A DNA stretch of 64,000 nt, taken from assembly GCA_963787195.1 (NCBI GenBank), contig CAWBCI010000042.1, positions 62,001 to 126,000 of the forward strand, in the 5' to 3' direction. The position numbers were made by a program, and so were the translations under genes. Within the stretch, counting starts at the first letter, position 1, and each line of letters opens with the position of its first letter. The DNA is from CAWBCI01 sp963787195 (GTDB taxonomy: Bacteria > Bacteroidota > Bacteroidia > Bacteroidales > JAGOPY01). Shown here piece by piece: positions 1 to 10,910 of the stretch. Below the pieces are notes generated by a model that had not been told where the DNA came from, did not search any database, and saw nothing but the letters and a program-made list of their open reading frames with translations.

Positions 1-3000
1 ATCAGATCAGCGGCACTTCTCTTATGTGCCCGAATGACACTGCAATTTATAGCGGCCCCATAGGCTTGAGTAGCTATTTATGGATTGTAAGCGGTAATGG
101 CAGCATCCTTGGCTCAAATACTGAAGATACTGTGACAGTAATATCCGGCTCCGATTGCAACACTACCTTTACGATCAACCTCAGCGTTAGCAACGATTTC
201 GGATGTGACTCCACTGCCAGCATGGTGGTGTCGGTCCAGGATATTATAGCTCCTGACTGGACAACAGTGGCCGGAAGCCTGGATACCACGCTGGAATGTT
301 CGGATATTAGCGGCCTGGCAAATGCACAAAGTCTTACTCCTTCAGCAACCGATAATTGTACCTCTTTACTGGTCCCGGTAAAAACTACAGGTTCCTTTAA
401 TAGCGTACGGATGTGAAATGAAGGAACCTATACCAATACCTGGACCGTTACTGATGACTGCGGTAATATCGTTGCCACGCCATTCACTCAAACAATCACC
501 ATTATTGATACTATTGCCCCGGTATGGACTACGCCAATCGGTTCACTAGATGTTACCCTTGAATGCAGCGATATCTCCGGCCTTGCTGCAGCACAGGCAA
601 TGTTGCCTCTCGGCAAGTGATAATTGTGATCCTTCCCTTACTGCTGTTAAAACAGCAGGTGATTTCATAGCCGACACATGCGCAAACTCAGGTTCCTATA
701 CGAATACTTTCAGCGTTACGGATGATTGCGGTAACATCAGTATTGAATTCACACAAATCATCCATATTGCTGATCGTACAAATCCCATCATTACATGTCC
801 GATCAACATAGGTATTGATTGTGATGAGTCTATTGATCCGACAAACACAGGAACTGCCACTGCTACGGATAACTGCGATTCTGCCCCCTTAATTGAGTAT
901 GCTGATGACACTATTGCCGGGGGAGAGTGTTTACAGGCATTTACAATAGAACGTACCTGGACTGCCACCGACGCCTGTGGAAATTCCAGTTCATGTGTGC
1001 AACTTATTTCACTGCAGGATATTTCGCCACCTGTACTCATTGGGGTTCCCGGGGATACCATCGTTTCCTGCGATGAAATTCCGCTGCCTCCAACCGTAAC
1101 AGCTACTGATAATTGCGATCCGACCGTAACAGTCACATTTACAGAAATCAATGATGTTTTAAATGGTTGCGGAAGCTATTACCCGCACCTGGAGCTCTGT
1201 CGACGATTGCAATAATGCGGTCACGGCCAGCCAGGTCATTGACGTTATTGACGTGATTGACCCTGTTTTGCACGGTGTTCCCAATGATACAACCATATCA
1301 TGTGAAAGCATTCCCACTATTCCTGTTGTTACTGTAACTGACAATTGCGATCCCACAGTTATTGTAAGTTTCGACGAAAGCTTCAATTCAGTTGAAGACG
1401 GTTGCGGGGAGATCATCCGGACCTGGAGTTCTACGGATTATTGCGGTAATACAGTTGCAGCAACCCAAACCATAACTGTCGAAGATTCTACAGCTCCTGT
1501 TTGGATTACTTTGACCGGCGCTCTGGATGTAACTCTACAATGTGATGATACAATCGGAGTAGCTATAGCCCAAACTTTTGAACCCCTTGCAAGTGATAAC
1601 TGCGATCCGGACCTTAGCCTGGTTAAAATTGCAGGGCCATTTGTTCAGGGTCTTTGTCCTCAGGCAGGAACTTACACCAATACCTGGACGGTAACAGATC
1701 ATTGCGGGAATGTCAGTGATGTTTACACCCAGATAATTACTGTTATTGATGATACAGGCCCTGTATGGGATCAGTCACCAACTTTCCTGAACCGCAATTT
1801 AAGCTGTGATGATATTACTGGTTTGAATGCGGCCTTGGCCCTTGTTCCTACAGCTACTGATAATTGCGGAACGACAGACGTCTTGCTGGAATCAGATACT
1901 ACCATCGAAGGTGGCTGCACAGGTAGCTATACCAGGACCAGAATATGGTCGGCCACCGATAACTGTGGCAATATAAATCCAACACCATACACCCAGATCA
2001 TAGTAGTTACCGATAATGCCGGACCCGTTTGGGATCAATTGGCCGGCGAACTTGATGCAAGTGTAGTCTGCGACGACATGACCGGCCTGAATGCGGCGCT
2101 TGCCCTGGAGCCAACGGCAACGGATATATGTGGTTCGGGTATTAGTATCGTACTTCAAAGCGATGAAATTAGCCAGGTAGAATGCCTCGGAACGTTTACA
2201 AGGACCAGGACCTGGTCGGCAGCTGATGATTGCGGAAATATTAACCCCGACGAGTACACACAAAGCATCTCTGTTATAGATACTGTAGCACCTGTACTTT
2301 ACAATATCCCCGACGATTTAGCTATCAGTTGCGAAGATCCTGTACCTGCAGTTCCAGGCGACATCATGGCTTTTGATAATTGCAGCGATGATGTTACTGC
2401 ATTTATTGTATTTACCGAGAGCCCTCTGGATCCTGATCCCAATTGTCCAAATGGAGGAACCATTACCAGGACCTGGACTGTTGACGACGGCTGTGGAAAC
2501 ATTGCAAGCGCAGTCCGGATCATTACTGTGACCGACGATATTGCGCCACTCATCACCTGCCCCCCGGATTCATTAAACATTATGGCCGACCCGGGTGAAA
2601 CCTTTGCTACTATCTCTGTTATTCCTCCGGTATATTCGGATAACTGCTCGGATATTGCTAATATTTCTATTTCCTGGGAAATGACAGGCGTTACAACTGG
2701 TACAGGCACCGGCATCATTCCTGATCCATATATATTCAATATTGGTACAACCTATATTACTTATACTGTAATTGATGAATGCGGAAATGAAACCCAGTGC
2801 GATTTCATCGTTTCGGTATTGCCAAATGATCCGCCGGAAATCAGCTGTCCCGCGGATATCACACAAAGTACTGATCCCGGCCTGTGTACTGCAGAATTAA
2901 GTCCAGGCTTCCCGACTTTAATTTCAGGAACGGAACCCATTACTTATACCTGGGAAATGACGGGCGCTACCACAGCTTCGGGTTCCGGTGCTATTGCTCC

Positions 3001-3589
3001 TGATCCATACACTTTCAATGCAGGGACAACCACCATCACATGGATAGCCACCAATATAGCAGGGGCCGATACCTGTGATCAGACAATTATAGTAACAGAT
3101 AATGAAGCCCCGACTTTCAGCCTCATTAACACTGCAGCCAGCTATTGTGCAAACAATATATTAAACGCGATTTTCAATCCGAACCCAACACCCGGTATTA
3201 TTCCGGAATATGATGATTTAACCGTTCCACGGCCTGAATACTACTTATTTAGCGATGGGGATGTAATTTTTGACCTTGATCCGGTTCTGAACAATTTTAA
3301 TGATAACTGTTGTGCCGATAATACTTTGATACTTCATTGGAGAATAGATTTTTCCCCAACTCCCAATCCGGCCACAGTTGCTCATGAACTCATCACTGAT
3401 CCACCCATTGGCGATCAGACAGGTCAGCCTTCCGAATATGGTGTCATTCAATTCCCGGCTGATGGAGTTTATTTCAATAATGTAGATCACTATTTGTATT
3501 ACTGGCTGGTCGATTGCAACGGCAATGCCTCAGCGGAGCAAATGGTGACAATAACCATAAAACCCAGACCCGATGTAATTAAACAGTGA
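1..3589 (+). CDS. Giant HYR/PKD-repeat secreted adhesin-like protein, 5' partial, interrupted
   Basis: The start lies outside the window. The visible part opens with a PKD-like segment and continues with many Ig-like HYR modules of about 90-100 residues, each with a TDNC- or DDCGN-type Cys motif and ending near an APVW-type linker. Such modules are typical of exported surface proteins of Bacteroidota. The C-terminus (KPRPDVIKQ) has no recognisable T9SS sorting domain. The reading frame is broken three times: an in-frame TGA at 414 where sister repeats have a conserved Cys, one extra base near 606-611, and one extra base near 1173. Homology resumes at once after each, so I treat the span as one gene. 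It heads a cluster of surface genes that ends with a PorP/SprF protein. No enzyme domain is seen. Function is inferred from repeat type only. Confidence 0.8.
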
Positions 3590-3630
3590 TAAATCATAAT
3601 CAGAATAAAATGAAATTCAGATATAAACAA

Positions 3631-3706
3631 GTATTAACCAAACATGAATGCCTATGGAACAGAACAAAAATTAAAAAGAGTATTAACTAAAACGAATGCC
3701 TATGGA
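3631..3706 (+). repeat. Imperfect 27-28 bp direct repeat pair
   Basis: Two near-identical stretches at 3631-3658 and 3680-3706 share GTATTAAC at one end and GAATGCCTATGGA at the other. They lie in the spacer between the HYR protein and the next secreted protein. They may be a small local duplication in the leader region. No function is visible. Confidence 0.7.
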
Positions 3707-3859
3707 AAAAAAACGGGTTTTTACGGACCCAATTGAATTTAAATTTTAAAAACTACTAGAATGAATATTTTATTAATAATTAAATCAAATTTTCAGCCAG
3801 GGAAAAATCCCAGGCCAATTAAAAAATCAATTATTCACTTAATTCTAAATTTTACAACT

Positions 3860-4927
3860 ATGAAAAAATTAATTTTCTTACTCTTTACTTTGGCAATTTT
3901 TGTCAGTGCAAACCAAACATTCGGACAAGCTGTCCCAGGTGACCCACCTCAAGCTGTTAACTGTACCAACGATGCAGCCCACCCAATTGCCGGTGTGCCT
4001 TATGATTACTCTGCAATAATAAGCCCTGCAGGAGGTAGCGCTTATTGGTATGCTACTACTTCTACCACGTTTATGACCGCTGGTGTTCGTCCGGTTGGTA
4101 TCGAGGAGATTGCCGGTGGAGCTGTTGTTGCTGTTGGTAATAACTATATGGATAACACTACCGGTGATCTATCACCAACGACTACTACTATCACATGGAC
4201 AACAGAAGGTTTGGCGGCCAATACACCTGCCACTCCTGCTGATCCTCCTACACTTTTTGTGGCTCTTCAATATTCAGCAATGGCTGCTGGTTGTGCCAAT
4301 AATGTTAAAGTTTATCCAGTTCGTCCTGTCAATGCATTTGTTGTCGATGTCATGAATATGACACCGGGTGCAACTCAAACTCCTTCAGGATATGGTGTTG
4401 TGGAAACACAGTGTTTTGATAGTGTTCAATCAGCCGTATGGTCACCTACACCTGCACCTGATGGTGGAATGGTTTATGATTTCGGAACTAACTATTTGTA
4501 CTATGAAATGGTAGCTGCAAATTTCACCCATGCATACCTGCCATCGTTCCAGATTTCTAACCTCGATGCAGTTCAAACAGCTGATTTAGATTGGGGCTAT
4601 ACTATTGGTACATATGATCATCCTGTAACTGCTGGAGCCACCAACGGAATCTTTCCAAGTCCTGATAGTGTATTTACTACTGAGACAAATACATCTGCCG
4701 GTGTATCTATTTATGTGAGGTTGACTGTTCATAATGTAAACTTTGAGGGTATAGGACAACTTACTGTTAATTTTGCTGTTGATGCACAAAATAGCGCTCA
4801 GCAGGATGATGTTGATAATGCAACCTGTCTTGTCAATGCAGCTTTTGCTGACAACATTAACCAGACTCTTGATCCGAGACCAGAAGTTACAGAAGTTGCT
4901 CCTAACGTGTTCCTCCCAGTTAACTAA
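3860..4927 (+). CDS. Secreted protein of unknown function (355 aa)
   Basis: An ATG further upstream at 3761 is possible, but I choose 3860. From there the product begins with a clean signal peptide (MKKLIFLLFTLAIFVSA, cleavage near FGQ), which the longer form would bury behind 33 residues. The mature protein is Gly/Thr/Ala-rich and beta-prone, with few charged residues and several Cys. There is no T9SS C-terminal domain; the end is APNVFLPVN. I do not recognise the family. The neighbours (a HYR protein before it, an Ig-like secreted protein, a type B T9SS protein and PorP/SprF after it) suggest a cell-surface or extracellular structural role. Confidence 0.75.
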   Translation: MKKLIFLLFTLAIFVSANQTFGQAVPGDPPQAVNCTNDAAHPIAGVPYDYSAIISPAGGSAYWYATTSTTFMTAGVRPVGIEEIAGGAVVAVGNNYMDNTTGDLSPTTTTITWTTEGLAANTPATPADPPTLFVALQYSAMAAGCANNVKVYPVRPVNAFVVDVMNMTPGATQTPSGYGVVETQCFDSVQSAVWSPTPAPDGGMVYDFGTNYLYYEMVAANFTHAYLPSFQISNLDAVQTADLDWGYTIGTYDHPVTAGATNGIFPSPDSVFTTETNTSAGVSIYVRLTVHNVNFEGIGQLTVNFAVDAQNSAQQDDVDNATCLVNAAFADNINQTLDPRPEVTEVAPNVFLPVN

Positions 4928-5137
4928 TCTGCAGGTATAGCAATGGGAACAGACCTTGCTTTTTCCTGACGGAAATGCAGCTTTTGGCATAGCCATAAGT
5001 TTGCTGTAGTCTGCGTGATGCGGACCTGTAGTCAGAAAATGCAAAGATGTAGCCTGTTGAAAATAAATACCATGCAGCCCAGGAGCGCATATAAACTGGT
5101 GCAGCCCATGTGGCTTGCCATAATGAGGCTGTCGGGA

Positions 5138-5155
5138 CCACCATAATTTTGGTGG
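5138..5155. repeat. Small hairpin CCACCA-N6-TGGTGG
   Basis: There are six-base inverted arms around TAATTT. It lies 20 bases before a larger palindrome, about 210 bases after the end of the 3860-4927 gene. Confidence 0.6.
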
Positions 5156-5177
5156 AAGGGGTTTATTATGCCCCGGG

Positions 5178-5222
5178 CTGAAGGAAATAATTCACGCCGT
5201 TTTACGGCAATTAATCCTTCAG
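5178..5222. terminator. Imperfect 45-bp palindrome, possible terminator
   Basis: The arms CTGAAGGA...GCCG and CGGC...CCTTCAG surround a TTTTA loop, with a few mismatches. It lies about 250 bases beyond the stop of the 3860 gene. It lacks a clean T-run, so it may be a mobile palindromic repeat rather than a terminator. The stretch GCTGAAGGATTAATT recurs in the hairpin at 34874-34929. Confidence 0.45.
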
Positions 5223-5313
5223 ATTATGGAACATAGGAAAACGAGTCTTAGTGTCGTCCAAAATGCCACATGCTTAGCGCATGGCAGGGGCCTTGCCCTG
5301 GCTATGCCCTTTA

Positions 5314-5348
5314 CAGTCGTCGGTCGTCAGTCGTCAGTCGTCAGTCAG
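5314..5348 (+). repeat. Heptamer tandem repeat CAGTCNN, 5 units
   Basis: Five contiguous 7-bp units are present: CAGTCGT, CGGTCGT, CAGTCGT, CAGTCGT, CAGTCAG. The CAGTC core is kept and the last two bases vary. The same family occurs at 5549-5611 and, in the opposite orientation, at 33143-33205. Confidence 0.9.
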
Positions 5349-5548
5349 CCTTTTGATAAGGTGAGCTGGATGCGCCTGCAGCTGAGCTCCGACCTGGGAC
5401 ACAGTACCCTGCATGATGGCTTATCCTGTATTTTGTTTAAACCAAACACTATAAGACAATGAATTGATGCAACTTATAATTATTCACAGACACGGGCAGT
5501 GTCGTGGCCGTCCACCAACGGGCACAAATAACAGAGAGGGACCGGGGA

Positions 5549-5611
5549 CAGTCGTCAGTCGACAGTCGTCAGTCGGCAGTCAACAGTCGTCAGTCGGCAG
5601 TTGGCAGTCAG
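5549..5611 (+). repeat. Heptamer tandem repeat CAGTCNN, 9 units
   Basis: There are nine units of exactly 7 bp. The first five bases are CAGTC in all but one (CAGTT), and the last two vary among GT, GA, GG, AA and AG. It is a non-coding minisatellite with a conserved core and a degenerate dinucleotide. Confidence 0.9.
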
Positions 5612-6119
5612 ATGATGGCTGTTGCAGGTCGGATCTGATCCGCCAGCGAATAGGATTCCGGCGAAGGGAACCAGTGTTGCCCCTTATTGCTCTCAGTGCC
5701 CTGGTAAAAATGCTACGATCGCACGATCCAGGAAGTATTAATTCCTTTATCGTATACCGAAAAAATGTTTTCAAAAATTCTCTCGCGAGGGACTGGCCCA
5801 CTTATACCTGTTCGGTAAGCAATAACATCAAACAGAACAGGGATAACGACAGATGGAGCACCACCACGGATTTGACGGAAAACGTCGAAGCGGGAGAGCT
5901 ATGTCCTGTTGTGAAACCATTTAAGTTGCTGTGTGAGATGCCGGTTGTGGCACAATGCTTAAACACCTGTGAGACTATCTCATCAGGCAAAATCATACCT
6001 TATTATATAATAGTTAAAAACTAAAAAAGAAAAACAAAACCGGGAGGAGACTCCTGAATAGAAATGAATTTAGTGAATAATATACAGAACTCTAAATATA
6101 AAAATCAGGTTGCGGCCTG

Positions 6120-6143
6120 CCCGGAAGGCGTAAAACTTCCGGG
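6120..6143. repeat. Stem-loop CCCGGAAG / CTTCCGGG
   Basis: Perfect 8-bp arms flank GCGTAAAA, 65 bases before the start of the PKD-like secreted protein. It could be an upstream terminator or a leader structure. There is no T-run after it. Confidence 0.6.
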
Positions 6144-6207
6144 TAAGCTGCCAACCTTATTAGAGCTGTATATAAGAACTAAAGGAATGAAAAATCGAAA
6201 TAAATAA

Positions 6208-6894
6208 ATGATGAAACGGTCCATGCAAATAGTATTACGCCTCATACTGGTATTTATACCGGTAGTGATGGCTTTGGCGCAAGCCAGAGCTCAGGCTGAT
6301 ACTGTATATGCAGGACAGACTAGTATATGGTCGGTGGTGGAAGTTCCGGGTGATACTTATACCTGGGAACTTTATAATGATGTCACCGGCATCAACTTCG
6401 CAACCGATCCGGGCAATTGTCCGCTTGGGGAAGCTTATTTTGTAGGTGGTGTGAATACAGGCGCCAGCGTGGAAGTCATGTGGCAGGTTCCGGGCACTTA
6501 TTTTATTAAGGTAAGGGCCAACAATTCATGCACCGACAATATCAAAGTGGGAAAGATAGTGGTCCTGGAATCCCAGTCAGTTGCAGTCTTCCTTGATCCG
6601 GAAGCTGTTTGTACGGGTGATACGGCCATGCTCACACTTGAAATAACCGGAGGTCTCGGGCCATGGGATGTCACCTTTACTGATGGTGACAGTACCTGGA
6701 CAATTGAAGGTATAACGACCAGTCCTCATACTTTCCAATTGATCCCGACACCAACAATACCGGGGACTTACTCTTATTGGGTCACTTCTGTCACCAGCGG
6801 AAACGGCTTTGTCAACAATACGCCTGGTAATCCGGTGGAACTGATCGTGAATCCAAAACCCGTCACTTCACCAATATATAATTATGCTCCATAA
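6208..6894 (+). CDS. Secreted PKD/Ig-like protein (228 aa)
   Basis: It starts with a signal peptide (hydrophobic LRLILVFIPVVMALAQ, cleavage near ARAQA). An N-terminal Ig/PKD-like unit follows (YTWELYND ... VMWQVPGTYFIKV), with WxVPGTY near residues 90-97. A second beta-sandwich-like segment with VCTGDTAMLTLEI comes after it. The end (NPKPVTSPIYNYAP) resembles the tail of a PKD-like unit, and no T9SS sorting domain follows. It lies 13 bases before the 6908 gene on the same strand, so the two are probably cotranscribed. The first unit resembles the start of that larger protein (TYSWILTPP ... APGIYELKV), so this may be a truncated or accessory paralogue. The exact Met used (6208, 6211 or 6223) is uncertain. 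Confidence 0.8.
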   Translation: MMKRSMQIVLRLILVFIPVVMALAQARAQADTVYAGQTSIWSVVEVPGDTYTWELYNDVTGINFATDPGNCPLGEAYFVGGVNTGASVEVMWQVPGTYFIKVRANNSCTDNIKVGKIVVLESQSVAVFLDPEAVCTGDTAMLTLEITGGLGPWDVTFTDGDSTWTIEGITTSPHTFQLIPTPTIPGTYSYWVTSVTSGNGFVNNTPGNPVELIVNPKPVTSPIYNYAP

Positions 6895-6907
6895 ATTTGA
6901 ATAAAAT

Positions 6908-9900
6908 ATGATGAACTGGTTCAGAAATATAGGTATTATGATCTTGCTGCTGCTCGCAGGAAGGATGTCCGCACAGGTTCCTGTGCTCGACAGTCTTTGT
7001 GCCGGAGCTGAGCGCTTCTACCGCGTCGACGGTGAGATGGGATCAACCTACAGCTGGATCCTTACACCACCTGTAGGGCCGGATGAAATCCTGCTTTCAG
7101 ATGCAGATACCCTGCAGGTGATCTGGAACTATGCTCCGGGCATCTATGAACTGAAAGTCGTACAGCATTCCCTGAATGCCTGCGATGCAGATGCTGTATT
7201 CGGCCAGGTCATTATTTTTGAACAAGCAATTGTAGCTGCCGGTCCTGATGACCAGATCTGCCAGGGCAGCGCTTATCAGCTTGTGAATGCAAGCTCCGAA
7301 TATACTAGTTCAGTACTTTGGACAAGCAGTGGTGATGGAACTTTCGATAACGACTCAAGCCTGTTTGCGACATACACCCCCGGACCAAATGATATAATTG
7401 CCGGTACGGTAAATCTCACTATTACAGGTACAGGACTGGGTGTAAATGGTACCTGCGATCCCTCGGTTTCAACTATGATGCTTACAATCATACCAGGGGT
7501 AACTGCCTATGCAGGTGCTGATGCTACTATATGTGAAGATGCAATCTATACAGTGAACGATGCAACGGCTGAATATGCCTTCAACCTACAATGGACCCAT
7601 AATGGACTCGGCACTTTGGCAAACGATACTACTATTGCCCCAACTTATACTCCTGCTTTTGGAGAGGCTGGCGTGGTGACCTTGTGGTTGACAGCTACAT
7701 CTCAGGGTGGAGGTATTTGTCCGGATGCAACAGATTCCTTAGATATCACTATCACACAAGAAATCATGCCGCTGTTCAATGCCATAGGACCACTTTGCCA
7801 GAATATTCCGGCGCCTGAACTGCCTGATACCTCATTTAATAATCCATCCATAACAGGAACCTGGGTGCCTCCATTCATAGATACATCCGTACCAGGTACT
7901 GTAAACTATGTATTCACCCCTGATGCAGGACAATGTTCTTCGACATATGAAATGGAAATAACAGTGACTTCTGAGATCACCCCGGTATTTGATACCATAG
8001 GGCCTCTATGTCAGAATACTACTGCTCCTGTGCTTCCGAATACATCCATCAATGGTGTTAGCGGATCATGGGTGCCTGCAATAATTGACACCAGCATACC
8101 CGGAACATTTACCTATATTTTCAGTCCTGATATTTCTCATCCATGCGCTCTTGAATACAGTATCGATATTACAATTGATCCGGAGATCACTCCTGATTTT
8201 GACCAGATCGGGCCATTCTGTCTTAACAGCATTGCACCAGATCTTCCTGATACATCTTTAAGTGGAGTCACAGGAACATGGGATCCGGATACGATCAACA
8301 CCTCTGTCGCTGGTAATTTCAATTTTGAATTCACACCGGATGCAGGGCAGTGCGCACTTCCTGTTACAATAGAAATAGAAATAACAGATGAAATAAGTCC
8401 GGATTTTGCCCAGATTGGTCCGCTTTGCCAGAACAGCATACCACCGGCTCTGCCCGATTCTTCTTTAAACGGTATTGCTGGCGTATGGAGCCCGGATACA
8501 ATTAACACCTCTGTTGCAGGATATTTCATTTATGAATTTACACCTGACCCAGGGCAGTGTGCTCAATCTTTATCAATACAATTAGAGATTAGCGAAAAGA
8601 CAGCTCCGGAATTTACCGAGATTGGCCCGCTATGTATGTACAGCATTGCTCCTATTCTTCCTGACACATCTATCGAAGGCATTTCAGGAACATGGGTTCC
8701 TGCGCTTATCAATACAGACATTGCCGGCACCTTCAGTTTTGAGTTCACTCCTGACAGTGGACAGTGCGCTTTGGATTACACTATGGAAATAGAGATCAAC
8801 TCATTGCCGGTTGTTTTTGCAGGAATTGATCAAATCATTCCTAACGGTACCAGTACCACCATTGGAGATGCAACTGCAACAGGCAACGGTACCCTGACTT
8901 ATAGCTGGATGCCTGATACCCTCTTAGTCGATCCGACAGTTTTGAACCCAACGACTGTCAACCTTGGCGAAACCACTACATTCATTCTTACAGTCAGTGA
9001 CGAAAATGGATGTGAAAATAGTGATGAGATAACTATAAACATTACCGGAGGAGCTTTGGCCGTTAATCCTGTCGCTTCATCCGGTGAAATTTGTGAAGGT
9101 GATAACATACAGTTCTATGCTTCTGCGAGCGGTGGCTCAGGTGACTATACCTATACATGGACATCGGATCCACCGGGCTACAGTTCGGATGAAGAAAACC
9201 CGGTATTGATACCTACTATTGGTACGACCTATATTATTGAAGTCGGTGACGGATACAGTACCATACAAGACTCTATCAATATCATTATTCACCCATTACC
9301 GGTATTCGAATGCCCTACTTACGGACCTGTCTGCGAAGGCAGCAATATGATAATATTCGCCCAACAGGGTGTTTTCAAATATGAAAATAAAGTAATAAGT
9401 GAGTTCAATCCTGATACTTGCAGGCAACTATACCATTACTTATATAGAGACCAATGAATTTGGATGTTCCGACTCCTGCCAATTTGTGATCCTGGTGAAT
9501 TCGCCACCAGTCGTATATGCAGGGGCCGATCAAACCATACTCAGCGGAAGCAGCACCACCATTGGTGATGCCACTGCATCGGGTAGCTTGCCGCTAACAT
9601 ATAGCTGGACTCCTGCCGGGCTCTTGCTTGATCCAACGGTTCTGAACCCAACTACAATAAACCTTGACGATACCACCACCTTTACTTTCACGGTCACTGA
9701 TGCCTATGGTTGTGAAAGCAGCGACGAAGTAATCATAAATGTCGAAACTGTCGTGGTTGACAGCCTGCATGCAATTACAGAATCCGATCAGCTTTGCCTT
9801 GGACATGATGCCAGCATTCCTATCAAAGTAAATAAATTCGTATCGGTTTCATCATTCAAGCTGACACTGAGTTATAATGTCGATAAGCTGACATGCGTGG

Positions 9901-10907
9901 GCTTCACTGACTTAATTGATGATCTGGACGACGGTTTTACAGCCACAATTGACACTGTTGCCGGTTTGATCACACTTGAGTGGAATTCCAATGTTCCGGT
10001 TACATTCCCATCTATACAATCTATCCTAAACCTGGTATTTGAAACAAAAGATTCCGGAGAGGGTCAATTGGAATGGTATACCAATGCCACGGAAAGTTAT
10101 TTCTACGACATGAATGGCAATCCTATTCCGGCTGACTTCTTTGCAGGAACGGTCGTAATTTATAGTCCTCCGGAAATCTTTATGGATAATTCAAAGGATG
10201 TTTGTCTTGGGCAGCCTGTTGATATTAATGGCATAGCTCAGGGTGTAAATTGGCCTTTGACATATGAGTGGATTTATCCCAACGGCCTGGTCTATGCCGA
10301 CCATCCGAATTTCGATAGTGTTACCTTTAACGATGCCGGAACCTATACACTGCTGGTTACCGACAGTCTGGGCTGCACCGACCAGAAAAGCATGACACTG
10401 AATGTTTACCAGAACCCGGTAGCCTTATTCCATGGGATTGATACCCTTGAAGTACAACCCGGGTATGTCCTGGAAGCCGGATCAGGCCTGGCCTCATATC
10501 TCTGGAATACTACAGAAACAACGGAGAGTATTACTATCCATTCGGAAGGCCGCTACACGGTTGAAATGACATCACTGGCCGGATGTACCGGTATAGATTC
10601 GGTATATATACTTCTCTCACTGAGATGCTTTGATATACCAAGCGCATTCTCCCCCAACGGTGACGGGATAAATGATATTTTCTTAGCCAAAACCATCTGT
10701 CCGATGAGGTATTTCCATATGCTGATATACAACCGCTGGGGAGAGAAATTATTTGAATCAAACAATATAGCCGATGGCTGGGATGGTACCAAAAAAGGCC
10801 TTGCCTGCCCGGGAGATAGCTATGTATTCGTGGTTACTTATGAAATTGATGAAGCAGGAGTACATAAGAAGAATGTGGTAAAGGGTATATTGATATTAGT
10901 GAAGTAA
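6908..10907 (+). CDS. T9SS type B sorted multidomain surface protein (~1332 aa, one frameshift)
   Basis: The gene is a single frame apart from one extra T near 9418; removing it gives exactly 1333 codons. In order, it has a signal peptide ending near MSAQ, PKD-like segments, five tandem modules of about 70 residues (7762-8802; GPLCQN, LPDTS, FTPD, GQCA), two related PKD-like modules beginning AGIDQ/AGADQ around the frameshift, and a cohesin-like domain at about 951-1085 (PIKVNKF ... LTLSYNVDKL). A gliding-motility-type C-terminal domain follows (FSPNGDGINDIF ... YNRWGEKLF ... DGWDG). That last domain is the type B T9SS export signal, so the protein should reach the cell surface. The PorP/SprF gene starts 3 bases after the stop, the usual partner of type B cargo. 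Confidence 0.9.
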
Positions 10908-10910
10908 AAA

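Larger units (their letters stand above)
4928..6207. other. 1.28-kb gene-poor spacer with hairpins and heptamer repeats
   Basis: No convincing coding region is seen on either strand. The open frames that cross 5226-6024 are made partly of the CAGTCNN heptamer repeats and show no domain, signal peptide or sensible composition. The stretch holds hairpins at 5138-5155, 5178-5222 and 6120-6143 and two heptamer arrays at 5314-5348 and 5549-5611. It separates the first two secreted proteins from the PKD-like, type B and PorP genes. Confidence 0.6.

Noticed and set aside
414..416. Selenocysteine or other UGA recoding
   Set aside because: No SECIS-like structure considered convincing, the site is a structural Cys in a repeat, and nearby frame errors make a base error more likely.
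74..2866. Long minus-strand open frames opposite the HYR protein
   Set aside because: They mirror the repeat structure of the plus-strand gene and are shadows of its composition; no start context or domain is seen.
4083..4355. 90-residue Leu-rich open frame inside the 3860 gene
   Set aside because: A shifted-frame shadow of the larger secreted protein, which has a clear signal peptide and start.
5226..6024. Two overlapping open frames (78 and 186 residues)
   Set aside because: They are built partly from CAGTCNN repeats, have no signal peptide, domain or sensible composition, and lie in a spacer full of hairpins.
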